From the NCBI GenBank assembly GCA_030752605.1, contig JASMDX010000003.1, positions 1 to 64,000 on the forward strand: a stretch of 64,000 bases of DNA, given 5' to 3'. The position numbers and the translations under genes are program-made. Below are positions 34,897 through 43,666 of this stretch, piece by piece. The notes beneath the pieces were generated by a model. It had not been told where the DNA came from and made no database searches. It saw only the letters and a program-made list of their open reading frames with translations. The DNA is from GCA-2731375 sp002731375. Lineage in GTDB: Bacteria; Pseudomonadota; Alphaproteobacteria; GCA-2731375. How positions within the stretch are numbered: the stretch's first letter is position 1; the number at the start of each line of letters is the position of its first letter.

Positions 34897-35904
34897 TCAA
34901 GAACGCGGGATGCGCCCCTCAATCGGGTAGGCCGGGTCACTGTAGCCGGGCGTCGAGGGATGGCCCAAGGGCACTAGGCTATCGACCAGGGCCTCATCCT
35001 CCACTGTGAAGCGATACTCCAGGGCGCTGATATTCTCCGCCCACTGTTCGAAGGTTCTGGGCCCAGCCACGGCGCCATGCACCAATTCGTTGTTTAAGAC
35101 CCAGGCCAGGGCGAATTGCCCGGCGGTGATGCCGCGGGCTTCGGCATGCTGGCGCAGCGTTTGTGCGATTTCCAGGGATTCCGGCCGCCATTCCGACTGC
35201 ATCATGCGAGGATCGGCACGCCCGGCGCGGCTGTCTTCGGGGGGCGTAGCACCTGGAGGGTATTTGCCCGTCAAGACGCCACGGGCCAGGGGACTGTAGG
35301 GCACCACGCCCAGGCCAAAATATCCGCAGGCCGGCAGATGCTCGACCTCGGGCATGCGGTTCATGGCGTTGTAGTAGGGTTGACTGACAATGGGCCGGTC
35401 AAGGCCCAGGCCGTCACAAATCCGGCAGATCTCAGCCACCCGCCAGGAGCGGTAATTGGACAGCCCGAAGTAGCGCACCTTGCCCTGCCGAACCAGGTCG
35501 GCCATGGCGCCCACGGTTTCCGCCAACCGCGTGTTGGGGTCTTCCTTATGCAGATAATAGATATCGATATAGTCGGTACCTAGTCGCCCCAGGCTATCCT
35601 CGCAGGCCTGCAGCAGCCATTTTCGCGACAGGCCGCGCTGGTTCGGACCATCCCCCTTGGCGCCCGCAACCTTGGTCGCCAAGACCCAATAGTCCCGCGC
35701 GCCCGCGACCGCCGCGCCGACGATCTGCTCCGAACGGCCAGCGGTATAGACGTCCGCCGTATCGATGAAATTCACCCCCATCTCCCGCCCATGGTCGATG
35801 ATCCGCCCGGCCACATCGGCCTCCGTGCGGCCGCCGAACATCATGGTGCCGAGGCATAATGGCGAAATTTTCAGGCCGCTGCGGCCGATGCTTTGATAGT
35901 TCAT
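34897..35904 (-). CDS. aldo/keto reductase
   Basis: 335 residues with the catalytic tetrad visible: Asp in NFIDTADVYTAGRSE, Tyr within it (VYTAG), Lys in WVLATKVAGAKGD and His in DIYYLHKEDPNT. The barrel ends with the NADPH-binding region GAVAGPRTFEQWAENI. It reduces aldehydes or ketones with NADPH. The substrate cannot be read from sequence. It forms a transcription unit with truA. Confidence 0.93.
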   Translation of the reverse strand: MNYQSIGRSGLKISPLCLGTMMFGGRTEADVAGRIIDHGREMGVNFIDTADVYTAGRSEQIVGAAVAGARDYWVLATKVAGAKGDGPNQRGLSRKWLLQACEDSLGRLGTDYIDIYYLHKEDPNTRLAETVGAMADLVRQGKVRYFGLSNYRSWRVAEICRICDGLGLDRPIVSQPYYNAMNRMPEVEHLPACGYFGLGVVPYSPLARGVLTGKYPPGATPPEDSRAGRADPRMMQSEWRPESLEIAQTLRQHAEARGITAGQFALAWVLNNELVHGAVAGPRTFEQWAENISALEYRFTVEDEALVDSLVPLGHPSTPGYSDPAYPIEGRIPRS

Positions 35905-36237
35905 CGTGAAATCCGATGCTCCCTTACGGCAAACCGCCGTGCCTACTTTTTAGGTTCGGCAATGCCAAGCGCTTTGTACGGTCCGCGCCCTTGGTTAGCA
36001 ATTTATTAAAATTGTTGCCGTATCTGCTGATGCCGTGGAGTAGAGGGAACATGGCGAAGGGTAGATTGAATAAAAGGTTGCCGTATTCGCTGCGGACACT
36101 GTTCGTGATACTGGGCGACGTAATCGGGCGGAATTATCGTCATGGCGAGCGCAACCTGATGGCGGTCAGTGTTTGCGTGGCGTTCGGCATGCCGAAGCAT
36201 TGGCTACCTGATCGAGCCAATCTTGGCGGCGGCGTCT
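35905..36237. other. intergenic region without recognised gene
   Basis: Moderately AT-richer than its surroundings. The open frame at 35916-36290 (+) runs into the antisense of the RidA gene and shows no domain. It contains the promoter of the aldo/keto reductase and the 3' end region of the RidA operon. Confidence 0.5.
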
Positions 36238-37452
36238 CTATTCGGCGCTATCCGGTCCCAGCCATTCGATATCCTTGTGTGCACCCTTGATGGCCCAGGC
36301 GTCTATTTCGACCAGCATCTCGGACAACCGAAGGCCGGAGATCCGGCAGCCCATGGAGACCGGACGGCTGTCGGCAAACCAGGCCGGCCCTTCACCGTAG
36401 GGTCGGTTCTGCTTCGCCCCCGCCACGGTGAAAGAGCGCCGGCGCACCACATCATCAAGCGTGGCACCGGCCTGCGTCAAGGCGGCGGCGACCGCTTCGT
36501 GGCAAATGTCGAATTGCGCCGCCCAGTCGCCCGGCGCTTGCACATTGCCATTGCCATCCAGCGAAGTGCAGCCGCTGACATGAACCACGTCGCCCACGGC
36601 CACGGCCCTGGCAAAACCACGCGATTTCTCGTCTCCATCGCCGGTATAAAAATCCTGGCGGCTTGACGTCGCGCCGATGATTGCCTCGGCTTCAATTTCC
36701 ACCAGCATCTCCGGCTCAATCAGCGCCGGAATTCCCAGCAGCGTCCCGGTCGGACGCACCTCGCCCAAGGCATCCAGCCTGGCCTGGGTCTGCCCGGCCG
36801 CCTGCGCCATATCGGTCACGAAGGATTTGGTATAGACCAGATCGCCGGGCCTGCCACCGGCTTGATCCAATGCCTCCAGAATCGTGTCATAAATCTGCCG
36901 AGCCTGACGCCGGAGATCACCCGCATCGTCAAAACCGGGATCACCAAAGCTGGCCGTGCCTGAGATGAAGACTCGGTCATCAACCCGCACGGCGCGGGAA
37001 TAGGCGTAAAGCTCTTCCGTCGGGCTGCCCGACGAAATCCGTTGCGCCGATTGTTTGGCGCCGTCAACGGCGTCCAGCTCTATCTCGATCAGTTGCGTTG
37101 GCCGCGCCAGGCGGCTGACCTGAACCAGCGTCGCCGCCGGGCGCACGTCCTTGAAATACTTCGCCATGGCCCGGCCCGCCTGATCCGCTAGGGCGATATC
37201 GGTGACATAAACCCGGGTCCGGACCACATCGTCCAGCATGCCGCCGGCCTGCCCCATGGTACCTTCCGCGATTGCCATGATGGCATCAACCTGCTTGGCG
37301 ATATCGCCTTCGCCAATGACATTGCCCAACTTATCGATTGCCGTCGTGCCCGACTGCAAGACCATGTCGCCGACACGCATGGCACGGGAATAGTTTGCCA
37401 AAGGCTCCAGAGGCCGTCCCGAGTCAACATTGATACGGCGATAGTCTGCCAT
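36238..37452 (-). CDS. triple RidA/YjgF-domain protein
   Basis: 404 residues made of three consecutive RidA-like domains: about 1-135 (YSRAMRVGDMVLQSG to LIEIELDAV), about 142-262 (YSRAVRVDDRVFISG to LVEIEAEAI) and about 265-398 (FARAVAVGDVVHVSG to LVEIDAWAI). In canonical RidA an Arg near the end of the domain binds the imine substrate. At the equivalent positions here I see RPAATLVQV, RPTGTLLGI and RPVSMGCRI, with no Arg aligned, so these domains probably lack imine deaminase activity. It follows hyuB by 3 bases and is the last gene of the operon. Confidence 0.85.
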   Translation of the reverse strand: MADYRRINVDSGRPLEPLANYSRAMRVGDMVLQSGTTAIDKLGNVIGEGDIAKQVDAIMAIAEGTMGQAGGMLDDVVRTRVYVTDIALADQAGRAMAKYFKDVRPAATLVQVSRLARPTQLIEIELDAVDGAKQSAQRISSGSPTEELYAYSRAVRVDDRVFISGTASFGDPGFDDAGDLRRQARQIYDTILEALDQAGGRPGDLVYTKSFVTDMAQAAGQTQARLDALGEVRPTGTLLGIPALIEPEMLVEIEAEAIIGATSSRQDFYTGDGDEKSRGFARAVAVGDVVHVSGCTSLDGNGNVQAPGDWAAQFDICHEAVAAALTQAGATLDDVVRRRSFTVAGAKQNRPYGEGPAWFADSRPVSMGCRISGLRLSEMLVEIDAWAIKGAHKDIEWLGPDSAE

Positions 37453-37455
37453 GCC

Positions 37456-39144
37456 TTAACCCTCCAATAGTCCATAGACGCGGCTTGCCGCGCCCGCGCT
37501 AATCCGGTCTTCATGCAGGTCGCGGCGCACCAAATCGCGATCACGGCTTTTGGGATCGCCATAGCCGCCGCCGCCCGATATCTCTATCACGACCTGATCA
37601 CCGGCCCGCAATGCCATGTTGGTGGCGGCGGGAAACGGCGTCGTCTGGCCGTCACGCACCAGGGCGAACATGGCACGGCTGCCTTCCTCGGCGCCCGCCA
37701 AGGCCCAAGGCCCGGTCATATGGCGGTCGCCATTAGTCGAGAGCAAAATACCATCCGCCAAAACATCATAGGTCCGCCGTACCCCGAGACCGCCCCGAAA
37801 GGCACCAGCGCCACCAGAGTCCCGGATCAGCTCATAGCTCCGGATACGAACGAAATCATGGTCCATTTCCAGGGCCTCGATGGGCGTATTGGCCGTGTTT
37901 GAGAGCATTTGCGCGACCACATCAGCGCCATCAATGGTTCGCCCGGCGCCGTTACCGCCCGAGATGGATTCGGCGAACATTTCGTATCCCGCACCCTGTT
38001 TCCGGCTCATAGTGACGATGTTCGTGCAATCGCTACCCGCCGCCGACAGGCGTTCCGGAATAACCGCCCCCAGCGCGCGCTTCACGGCCGATGCCGTGCG
38101 GTAGGCCGACGCCATGCGTCCGCGCACCGGCGCGGGATGCAATGGATCAAGGATCGAGCCCTTGCGCGTCCGTATCTCAATCGGGCGGTAAGTGCCATCG
38201 TTAGTCGGCACATTGCTGCCGGCGATCTGGCCGAACACGGTCATCGCCGCCGAATGTGTTGATGCGACCGGGCAATTGACCGGCCAGGAAACCTGGTCAT
38301 CGCTTTCAGACAGATCAACCACGGCCTCATCACCCTTAATGGTCACGCGGGCACGGACCATGGGCTGCGGGCCATCCAAGGTTTGCCCATCCAAGGCATC
38401 CTCGCCATGGTAATCGCCGTCCGGCAGATTGGCGATGGTGGCGCGCAGCATACGCTCGGAATAATCCTGCAGCTCGGCCATGCAGGTGCTGACCAACTCG
38501 ACACCGTGTTTTTGTATTAATTCCTGAACCATAGCGCGTCCGCGCATGGCCGCTGACAGCTGGGCATGGAAGTCGCCCAGAACAATATCGGGCAACCGGC
38601 AGTTGGCGCGCAGCATGGCCTCGACCGGACCATCATAAAGATCACGTTCATTGATCTTCATGGAGGGAATGATGATGCCTTCATGAAAAATTTCTGTGGC
38701 ATTAGCGTTGGAGCCGGCAACCGCACCGCCAAGCTCCAGATGATGGCAAATGCTCCCCGTGAAGGCCACCAGCTGCTCCTCATGAAAGACCGGCATCAGC
38801 ACGATGATATCGTTCAAGTGCTGGCCGTTTTCATAGGGGTTGTTGGTGATGTACATCTCGTCGGGCTTGGTTTGGGAGATGTCATAACGTTGGCGAAAAT
38901 AGGGCACGGCGGCGGCCAAAGAATTCATGTGTACCGCGATGGCCTCGGCCTGGGCCACGGTGCGGGCGTCGGCGTCCATCAGGCAGGTTGAGCAATCCTT
39001 GGCTTCGCGCACAATGGTGGAATAGGCGGCGCGCAGCATGATCTCGCTCATTTCCTCGGCAATGGAGCGAAAACAGCCCGAGAGCACATTGAAATCGGCT
39101 GGGTCCATAGTGGTTTTTGGGGCGCTTACGGCTGCTTTATTCAT
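37456..39144 (-). CDS. hyuB: hydantoinase B / N-methylhydantoinase B-like subunit
   Basis: 562 residues, full length for HyuB. It starts with DPADFNVLSGCFRSIAEEMSE and contains AIAVHMNSLAAAVPYF, ITNNPYENGQHLNDIIVLMP and the later GSDCTNIVTMS and GGAGAFRGGLGVRR motifs typical of the family. It works with HyuA on a cyclic amide or, in acetophenone- and acetone-carboxylase relatives, on ketones. The ATG overlaps the hyuA stop (ATGA). Confidence 0.92.
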   Translation of the reverse strand: MNKAAVSAPKTTMDPADFNVLSGCFRSIAEEMSEIMLRAAYSTIVREAKDCSTCLMDADARTVAQAEAIAVHMNSLAAAVPYFRQRYDISQTKPDEMYITNNPYENGQHLNDIIVLMPVFHEEQLVAFTGSICHHLELGGAVAGSNANATEIFHEGIIIPSMKINERDLYDGPVEAMLRANCRLPDIVLGDFHAQLSAAMRGRAMVQELIQKHGVELVSTCMAELQDYSERMLRATIANLPDGDYHGEDALDGQTLDGPQPMVRARVTIKGDEAVVDLSESDDQVSWPVNCPVASTHSAAMTVFGQIAGSNVPTNDGTYRPIEIRTRKGSILDPLHPAPVRGRMASAYRTASAVKRALGAVIPERLSAAGSDCTNIVTMSRKQGAGYEMFAESISGGNGAGRTIDGADVVAQMLSNTANTPIEALEMDHDFVRIRSYELIRDSGGAGAFRGGLGVRRTYDVLADGILLSTNGDRHMTGPWALAGAEEGSRAMFALVRDGQTTPFPAATNMALRAGDQVVIEISGGGGYGDPKSRDRDLVRRDLHEDRISAGAASRVYGLLEG

Positions 39145-41201
39145 GATCCGTCATCCTGGATATTTCGACGCAGCCGCAAGACACCGGAGGGTTCACAGCC
39201 GAGGCGCCAGTTCGGCGGCACCACGGTAGAGGTCGAAGCCTCGACGACGATGAGCGGCCCGTCGGCCTCGAAACCCGGCGCCAGGCCCTCGCGCCGCATC
39301 ATTGGGCAGCTGAAACTTTTGCTGCCAATGGTTACATCGCGGCTGATCCCTTGCCCGGCTTCAGGCGCGTGCGAAATCCCGGCAACGGTTCCGCCGCGCC
39401 CGTGGGAGGCGCTCAATCGAAACGAGACCGCCTCGACCTGACGCTCCCGAAAAGCATGGCCGTATTGCCGCGCGTGTTCAGAATGGAAGCATTCGGCCAA
39501 ATATGCGGCACCGCCGCTCAACAGTTTTTCCTCCATCAAAGGCACTCTGAGTTCATAGCCTTGGCCCCGGTAGCGGGCATCGACGGCAAAGGCATGCTTC
39601 AGCTCCGAGACGTCATAACCGACATCGGCGAATGACCGGGCCGCCTCCGCCCGCAACTGGCCGAGTTTCGTCTGCAGTATTTCGGGCGTCATAGCGGCGA
39701 CGGCCTGGGCGCCCTCGGCCAGGACATAATCCATCTTGACATTGGAGAGCGAAAGCCCGACGGCGGAAAAGACGCCCGGATTGGGCGGGATCAAGACCTC
39801 GGCGATATCGACCTCGTCAGCCACCGCCGCTGCGATCAGGGGCCCAGCTCCGCCACAGGCAAAAAGTGCGTAACGGCGCGGGTCCAGGCCGCGCTTGACC
39901 GAAACCCGGCGCAGCGCCTGGGCCATGTTCGCGGCGGCGATTCGATAGACGCGTTCCGACAGCTCAATCTCGGACAGGCCAAGACTTTCACACAACGGTG
40001 CCGCCACGGCGCGGCTTAACCCTGGGTCGAGAACGATGCCGCCGGGCAGCTCGGTGGCTGGATCCAGCAAACCAAGCAGCAGCATGGCATCAGTCAAACA
40101 AAACCGTTCGCCGCCACGGTTGTAACAGGCCGGCCCCGGCACCGCGCCGGACGACTGCGGCCCGACCTGCAGCATGCCGCCGGCATCAATCGTCGCCATG
40201 CTGCCGCCGCCGGCGCCAATGGAGATGATGTCGGTCATGGCGATGTTGAGGGGCAGGCCCTCGATATTGAACTCTGACGTCCCCTTGACCGTGGTTTCGG
40301 GACTGCCGTTGGTGATCAGACAGACGTCGGAACTGGTGCCGCCGACATCGATGGTGATGATATCCGGAGTACCAGCCAGCACTGCCGTTTCCGCCGCGCC
40401 CGTGACGGCGGCGGCGGGACCGGAATGAAACATCTGTGCCACCAGCCGCCGGGCCGCCGCCACCGGCGCGACACCGCCATTGGAAAGCATGATCAAAGGC
40501 GTGCCAAGGAAGCCGACACCGCGCACGTCAGCCTCGAATTTCGACAGATAGCGTTCCACCACCGGGCGCATAAAGGCAGAGATAACCACGGTGCTGGCGC
40601 GTTCGTACTCGCGGTGTTCCGGCGCCACCTCGGACGATAGCGAGACATGGATATCTGGATGCCGGACCGCGATCAGATCGCCGATGGCGCGTTCATGGGC
40701 CGGATTGGCATAGGCATGCAGCAGACAGACGGCGATGGAATCGACGCCTTTTTCAGCCGCCAAGCGATCAACATGTTCGATCACCACAGCCTCGTCCAGC
40801 GGGCTGACAATATCGCCGTTCGCGGCCATGCGCTCGGGCACATCGAAAACCATGTCGCGGGAAATCAGCGGCGTCGGCTTCTGGTAGAACATGTCATAGA
40901 CGACCGACTTGTCTTGGCGCTGAATGAACAGCACATCGCGAAAACCGGCCGTGGTCAGCAGGGCCACCTTGGCGCCCCGGCGCTGGATCAGGGAATTGGC
41001 GACAATGGTTGAGCCGTGCAGCAATTCGGTTACATCGCCACCCTTGGCGCCGAGGCGTTGCAATAATTCCTTAAGGCCAGAAATCGCGGCCCGGCTCGGG
41101 TCATCCGGCGTCGAGGGCGTCTTGTGTATCACCGCGCGGCCATCGTCTAGGACCGCGATCAGATCCGTGAAGGTTCCGCCGACCTCGATACCTACAATCA
41201 C
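39141..41201 (-). CDS. hyuA: hydantoinase A-like ATP-dependent subunit
   Basis: 686 residues. N-terminal MIVGIEVGGTFTDLIAVLDD, LLHGSTIVANSLIQRRG, the ASKHA-type phosphate motif TIDVGGTSSDVCLI, and IGAGGGSMATIDAGGMLQVG followed by GPQSSGAVPGPACYNRGG. It is the ATP-using half of a two-component hydantoinase/oxoprolinase-type enzyme with the adjacent HyuB. Substrate unknown. It is preceded by the ThuA-like gene (20-base gap) on the same strand. Confidence 0.93.
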   Translation of the reverse strand: MIVGIEVGGTFTDLIAVLDDGRAVIHKTPSTPDDPSRAAISGLKELLQRLGAKGGDVTELLHGSTIVANSLIQRRGAKVALLTTAGFRDVLFIQRQDKSVVYDMFYQKPTPLISRDMVFDVPERMAANGDIVSPLDEAVVIEHVDRLAAEKGVDSIAVCLLHAYANPAHERAIGDLIAVRHPDIHVSLSSEVAPEHREYERASTVVISAFMRPVVERYLSKFEADVRGVGFLGTPLIMLSNGGVAPVAAARRLVAQMFHSGPAAAVTGAAETAVLAGTPDIITIDVGGTSSDVCLITNGSPETTVKGTSEFNIEGLPLNIAMTDIISIGAGGGSMATIDAGGMLQVGPQSSGAVPGPACYNRGGERFCLTDAMLLLGLLDPATELPGGIVLDPGLSRAVAAPLCESLGLSEIELSERVYRIAAANMAQALRRVSVKRGLDPRRYALFACGGAGPLIAAAVADEVDIAEVLIPPNPGVFSAVGLSLSNVKMDYVLAEGAQAVAAMTPEILQTKLGQLRAEAARSFADVGYDVSELKHAFAVDARYRGQGYELRVPLMEEKLLSGGAAYLAECFHSEHARQYGHAFRERQVEAVSFRLSASHGRGGTVAGISHAPEAGQGISRDVTIGSKSFSCPMMRREGLAPGFEADGPLIVVEASTSTVVPPNWRLGCEPSGVLRLRRNIQDDGS

Positions 41202-41221
41202 CTTACGCTCCTACATTCCGT

Positions 41222-42046
41222 CTAAGGCCTATCCGTTCCCCAGGCGATAGCGTTTCGCAACAAGTGCCCGAATGTGTCCGTCTCCCAGACACCATGGAAT
41301 TCGGACGGCACGGCACCCATCGGATCAATGCTGGCATCCACTTTCGACTGAGTATTGGTCCGGCCCGTATGGCAATGGCCCAAACCGACATATACGACCT
41401 CTCCCCGCCCCACATCGCGGGCGTAGCCGAGCACCCGTGTTTTCCCGTCCGCTTGCACGGAGGTATCCTCGTCATAGACAAAGCCGAAACCGGGCGGCGA
41501 GGGATCTTCCGCCAACTCGGTCGTCAAAAGAACACGGCTGGCACCTGTGTCCTGTAATTCGATCAGGTAGAGTTCATCTTGGGCCAAGAATGTTTTGGGC
41601 AGCCCCCGAGTAACGGGATGATCGGCGGTGACGGAGACTTGAAACTCACACAGCGGTGGGTGGTTGAGGAAAAAGCAGCCCAAGATCCGGTGATGCTCGG
41701 CCTTGACCATCTTCTTGACGGTCAGGCCATCACGTTCCCCTTTGACTGCCTTGCCGCCAGACGTCCCGTGCAGGGCGAACCAACGGCCGCCCTTCGCCAA
41801 CCAGTCCAACAGCGCCGCATTGCCCGTGCCCACCGGATACGGCCCGGCCACATAGGTTATGAGAAAGTCCGTTCCCGGCAGCCAACGTTCGATGTCCTGG
41901 AAATCATTTGCAACGGTGACCGCAAGATGCTCCCTGGCTTGCAGCTGTTGCAACAACTGCAGGCGGGCATAATCCATATCGTGGCCCGCGGCGGAGCCAG
42001 GCGGGAACCCCCCGGTGATAAGATGGGCGCGCTGGGTCGTGGTCAC
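41222..42046 (-). CDS. ThuA-like domain protein
   Basis: 274 residues from a GTG start preceded by GGAGGAGC. The class I glutamine amidotransferase-like fold of ThuA is indicated by HLITGGFPPG...HDMDYARLQLL near the start, DFLITYVAGPYPVGTG, WFALHGTSGG, and a late GYARDVGRGEVVYVGLGH (typical of ThuA). The His of HGTSGG sits where ThuA proteins have a conserved His-Gly. The biochemical role of this family is poorly known; members occur in sugar and other catabolic operons. It heads the hyuA-hyuB-RidA operon. Confidence 0.82.
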   Translation of the reverse strand: MTTTQRAHLITGGFPPGSAAGHDMDYARLQLLQQLQAREHLAVTVANDFQDIERWLPGTDFLITYVAGPYPVGTGNAALLDWLAKGGRWFALHGTSGGKAVKGERDGLTVKKMVKAEHHRILGCFFLNHPPLCEFQVSVTADHPVTRGLPKTFLAQDELYLIELQDTGASRVLLTTELAEDPSPPGFGFVYDEDTSVQADGKTRVLGYARDVGRGEVVYVGLGHCHTGRTNTQSKVDASIDPMGAVPSEFHGVWETDTFGHLLRNAIAWGTDRP

Positions 42047-42190
42047 GTCTGCTCCTCCGGTTCCATTGCTTCTTCGTTGGCTGCCATCATTCTCACGGCT
42101 CGGCTATGGTGGTCAGGGTCCGGGGTCATGTCTAGCGTTTTGTTATCGTGCCGCCCTGGGTTTAGGGAACACAAAAAGAGGAATTACGCC

Positions 42191-42943
42191 ATGCCGTTCT
42201 ACGAAAATGGACCTGTCAGCATTCATTACGAAGAGGCCGGCGCCGGCTTTCCGCTGCTGCTTATTCCCGGCGGGGGATTGAATGCGACGATCGCCAACTT
42301 CACCGGTAATGCGCCCTTTGATCCGATGGCGGAGTTCAAGGGCGAGTTCCGCTGCATAACCATGGACCTGCGCAATGCTAACGGCGGCCAGTCCTCCGGC
42401 CCGCTGGAGATCGAACGGCCCTGGGACGCCTACGCCGATGACCAGCTTGGTCTAATGGATCATTTGGGCGTCGACAGGTTTCTGGTGCTGGGCTTTTGCA
42501 TCGGCGGCCCCTTCATCTGGAACCTGTTGCAACGGGCGCCGGCGCGCATAGCCGCCGCGGTACTGGCCCAGCCCAGCGGCTTTAATCCGGAGGCGCCGGA
42601 CATTTTCTACCAGAACAACATTGAAGCCTGGGGTCCGCCACTGTGCGAACGCCAGCCCGAGATCACCATGGAGATGATCGACGCCTTCCTGACCAAAATG
42701 TACCGGGACAAGGGAGATTTTGTCTTTACCGTGAGCCGTGATTTCGTACGCTCCTGTGATACACCCATACTGGTGATGCCGGACGATATTCCGCCACATC
42801 CCTACGCCGTGGCCATGGAATCGGCACTTCTCGCACCTAATGCCCAGATCAGCATGTTTCCGTGGAAAGAGCCCAAGGAGCGGGTACCTTTTGCCGTGCG
42901 CCACGCGCGCAGCTTCCTCCGCGCCCATCGACCGGCGGAATAA
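42191..42943 (+). CDS. alpha/beta-fold hydrolase with Cys at the nucleophile elbow
   Basis: 250 residues from the ATG at 42191, preceded by AGAGGA. Oxyanion region LLLIPGGGLNATIANF, nucleophile elbow FLVLGFCIGGPFIWNL (G-x-C-x-G instead of G-x-S-x-G), and a late acid/His region IPPHPYAVAMES. The Cys replaces the usual Ser, as in dienelactone hydrolases. Substrate unknown. It is divergent from the ThuA-HyuAB-RidA operon (144 bases between starts) and convergent with the CMD-like gene (2 bases between stops). Confidence 0.85.
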   Translation: MPFYENGPVSIHYEEAGAGFPLLLIPGGGLNATIANFTGNAPFDPMAEFKGEFRCITMDLRNANGGQSSGPLEIERPWDAYADDQLGLMDHLGVDRFLVLGFCIGGPFIWNLLQRAPARIAAAVLAQPSGFNPEAPDIFYQNNIEAWGPPLCERQPEITMEMIDAFLTKMYRDKGDFVFTVSRDFVRSCDTPILVMPDDIPPHPYAVAMESALLAPNAQISMFPWKEPKERVPFAVRHARSFLRAHRPAE

Positions 42944-42945
42944 TC

Positions 42946-43497
42946 CTAGCGTGGCGTTAGATGCCGCGCGTCCGCCGCCGCTTCGTGATCCATCACCCGC
43001 AAGATGCTTGCGTTCATTATGTACACGCTTATCACCGCCGTTAGCTCCAACAGGCCTTGCTCGCCATAGCGCGCCCGCACGGCATCGAACGTATCGTCAC
43101 TGACCCGTGGCGCCTCCAGAAGTTCTCGCCCGAAACCGATTATCAGCGCCTCGTCCGCCGTTAAACCGTCCAGCGGCGCGTAGGTATCGACGGCATGGAT
43201 TGCCTCTTCCCGCGTGCCGGCCTGCAGGCCCAGCCTGACGTGTGCGCCCCAGATGAAATCCGCGTTGGCCGCCCGCGCGGCGGTGCAGATGGCCAGCTCG
43301 GACTCCGCATCGCTCAACGATGTATGGTAGCGCAGATGTTCGACCAGATCCGACAGCCGCGCCCCCGCCTGCCCGGCGTAGGTAAGATAGCTGCTCGGCG
43401 GTGGCATGCTTCCACGTGTTTCGAAAATGTGGCGCACGGCGGCGCGGGTTTCTCCGGTAAACGTCTCCGTGTCGGAGGGGATCGGCAGTCGCGGCAT
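42946..43497 (-). CDS. carboxymuconolactone decarboxylase / AhpD-like protein
   Basis: 183 residues. The helical core has LSDAESELAICTAARAANADFIWGAHVRLGLQAG, with the His of GAHVRLG where the family has its conserved C/H-x2-H. The CxxC pair of peroxidatic AhpD is missing, so it is more likely a CMD-like decarboxylase/hydrolase-type member than a peroxidase partner. Alone on its strand, it sits between the hydrolase and the copper genes. Confidence 0.82.
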   Translation of the reverse strand: MPRLPIPSDTETFTGETRAAVRHIFETRGSMPPPSSYLTYAGQAGARLSDLVEHLRYHTSLSDAESELAICTAARAANADFIWGAHVRLGLQAGTREEAIHAVDTYAPLDGLTADEALIIGFGRELLEAPRVSDDTFDAVRARYGEQGLLELTAVISVYIMNASILRVMDHEAAADARHLTPR

Positions 43498-43591
43498 CGT
43501 CTTACTCCTTCATTGGGCTCAAAGCAGCCATACCAGTCAACGATGCCTTAAGAGATGCCGTCAAAGGAAATAGTTTATGATGATCCAGTCC

Positions 43592-43622
43592 TTGACCTTC
43601 CAGTAACTAGAATCTTTATATG
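43592..43622 (+). promoter_or_regulatory. CueR-type promoter of the copper ATPase gene
   Basis: -35 TTGACC (43592-43597) and -10 TATATG (43617-43622) are separated by exactly 19 bases, the elongated spacer characteristic of MerR-family activated promoters. The spacer carries a dyad of the CueR type (CTTCCAGT...ACTAGAA, with some mismatches). It lies 45 bases before the ATPase start codon. Confidence 0.72.
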
Positions 43623-43666
43623 AACAAATATGAATGGGCGGTACGGCTGGATGTTGGGAGTATAGA

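Noticed and set aside
35916..36290. 124-codon plus-strand open frame
   Set aside because: No ribosome-binding site or domain, and its end runs into the antisense of the RidA gene.
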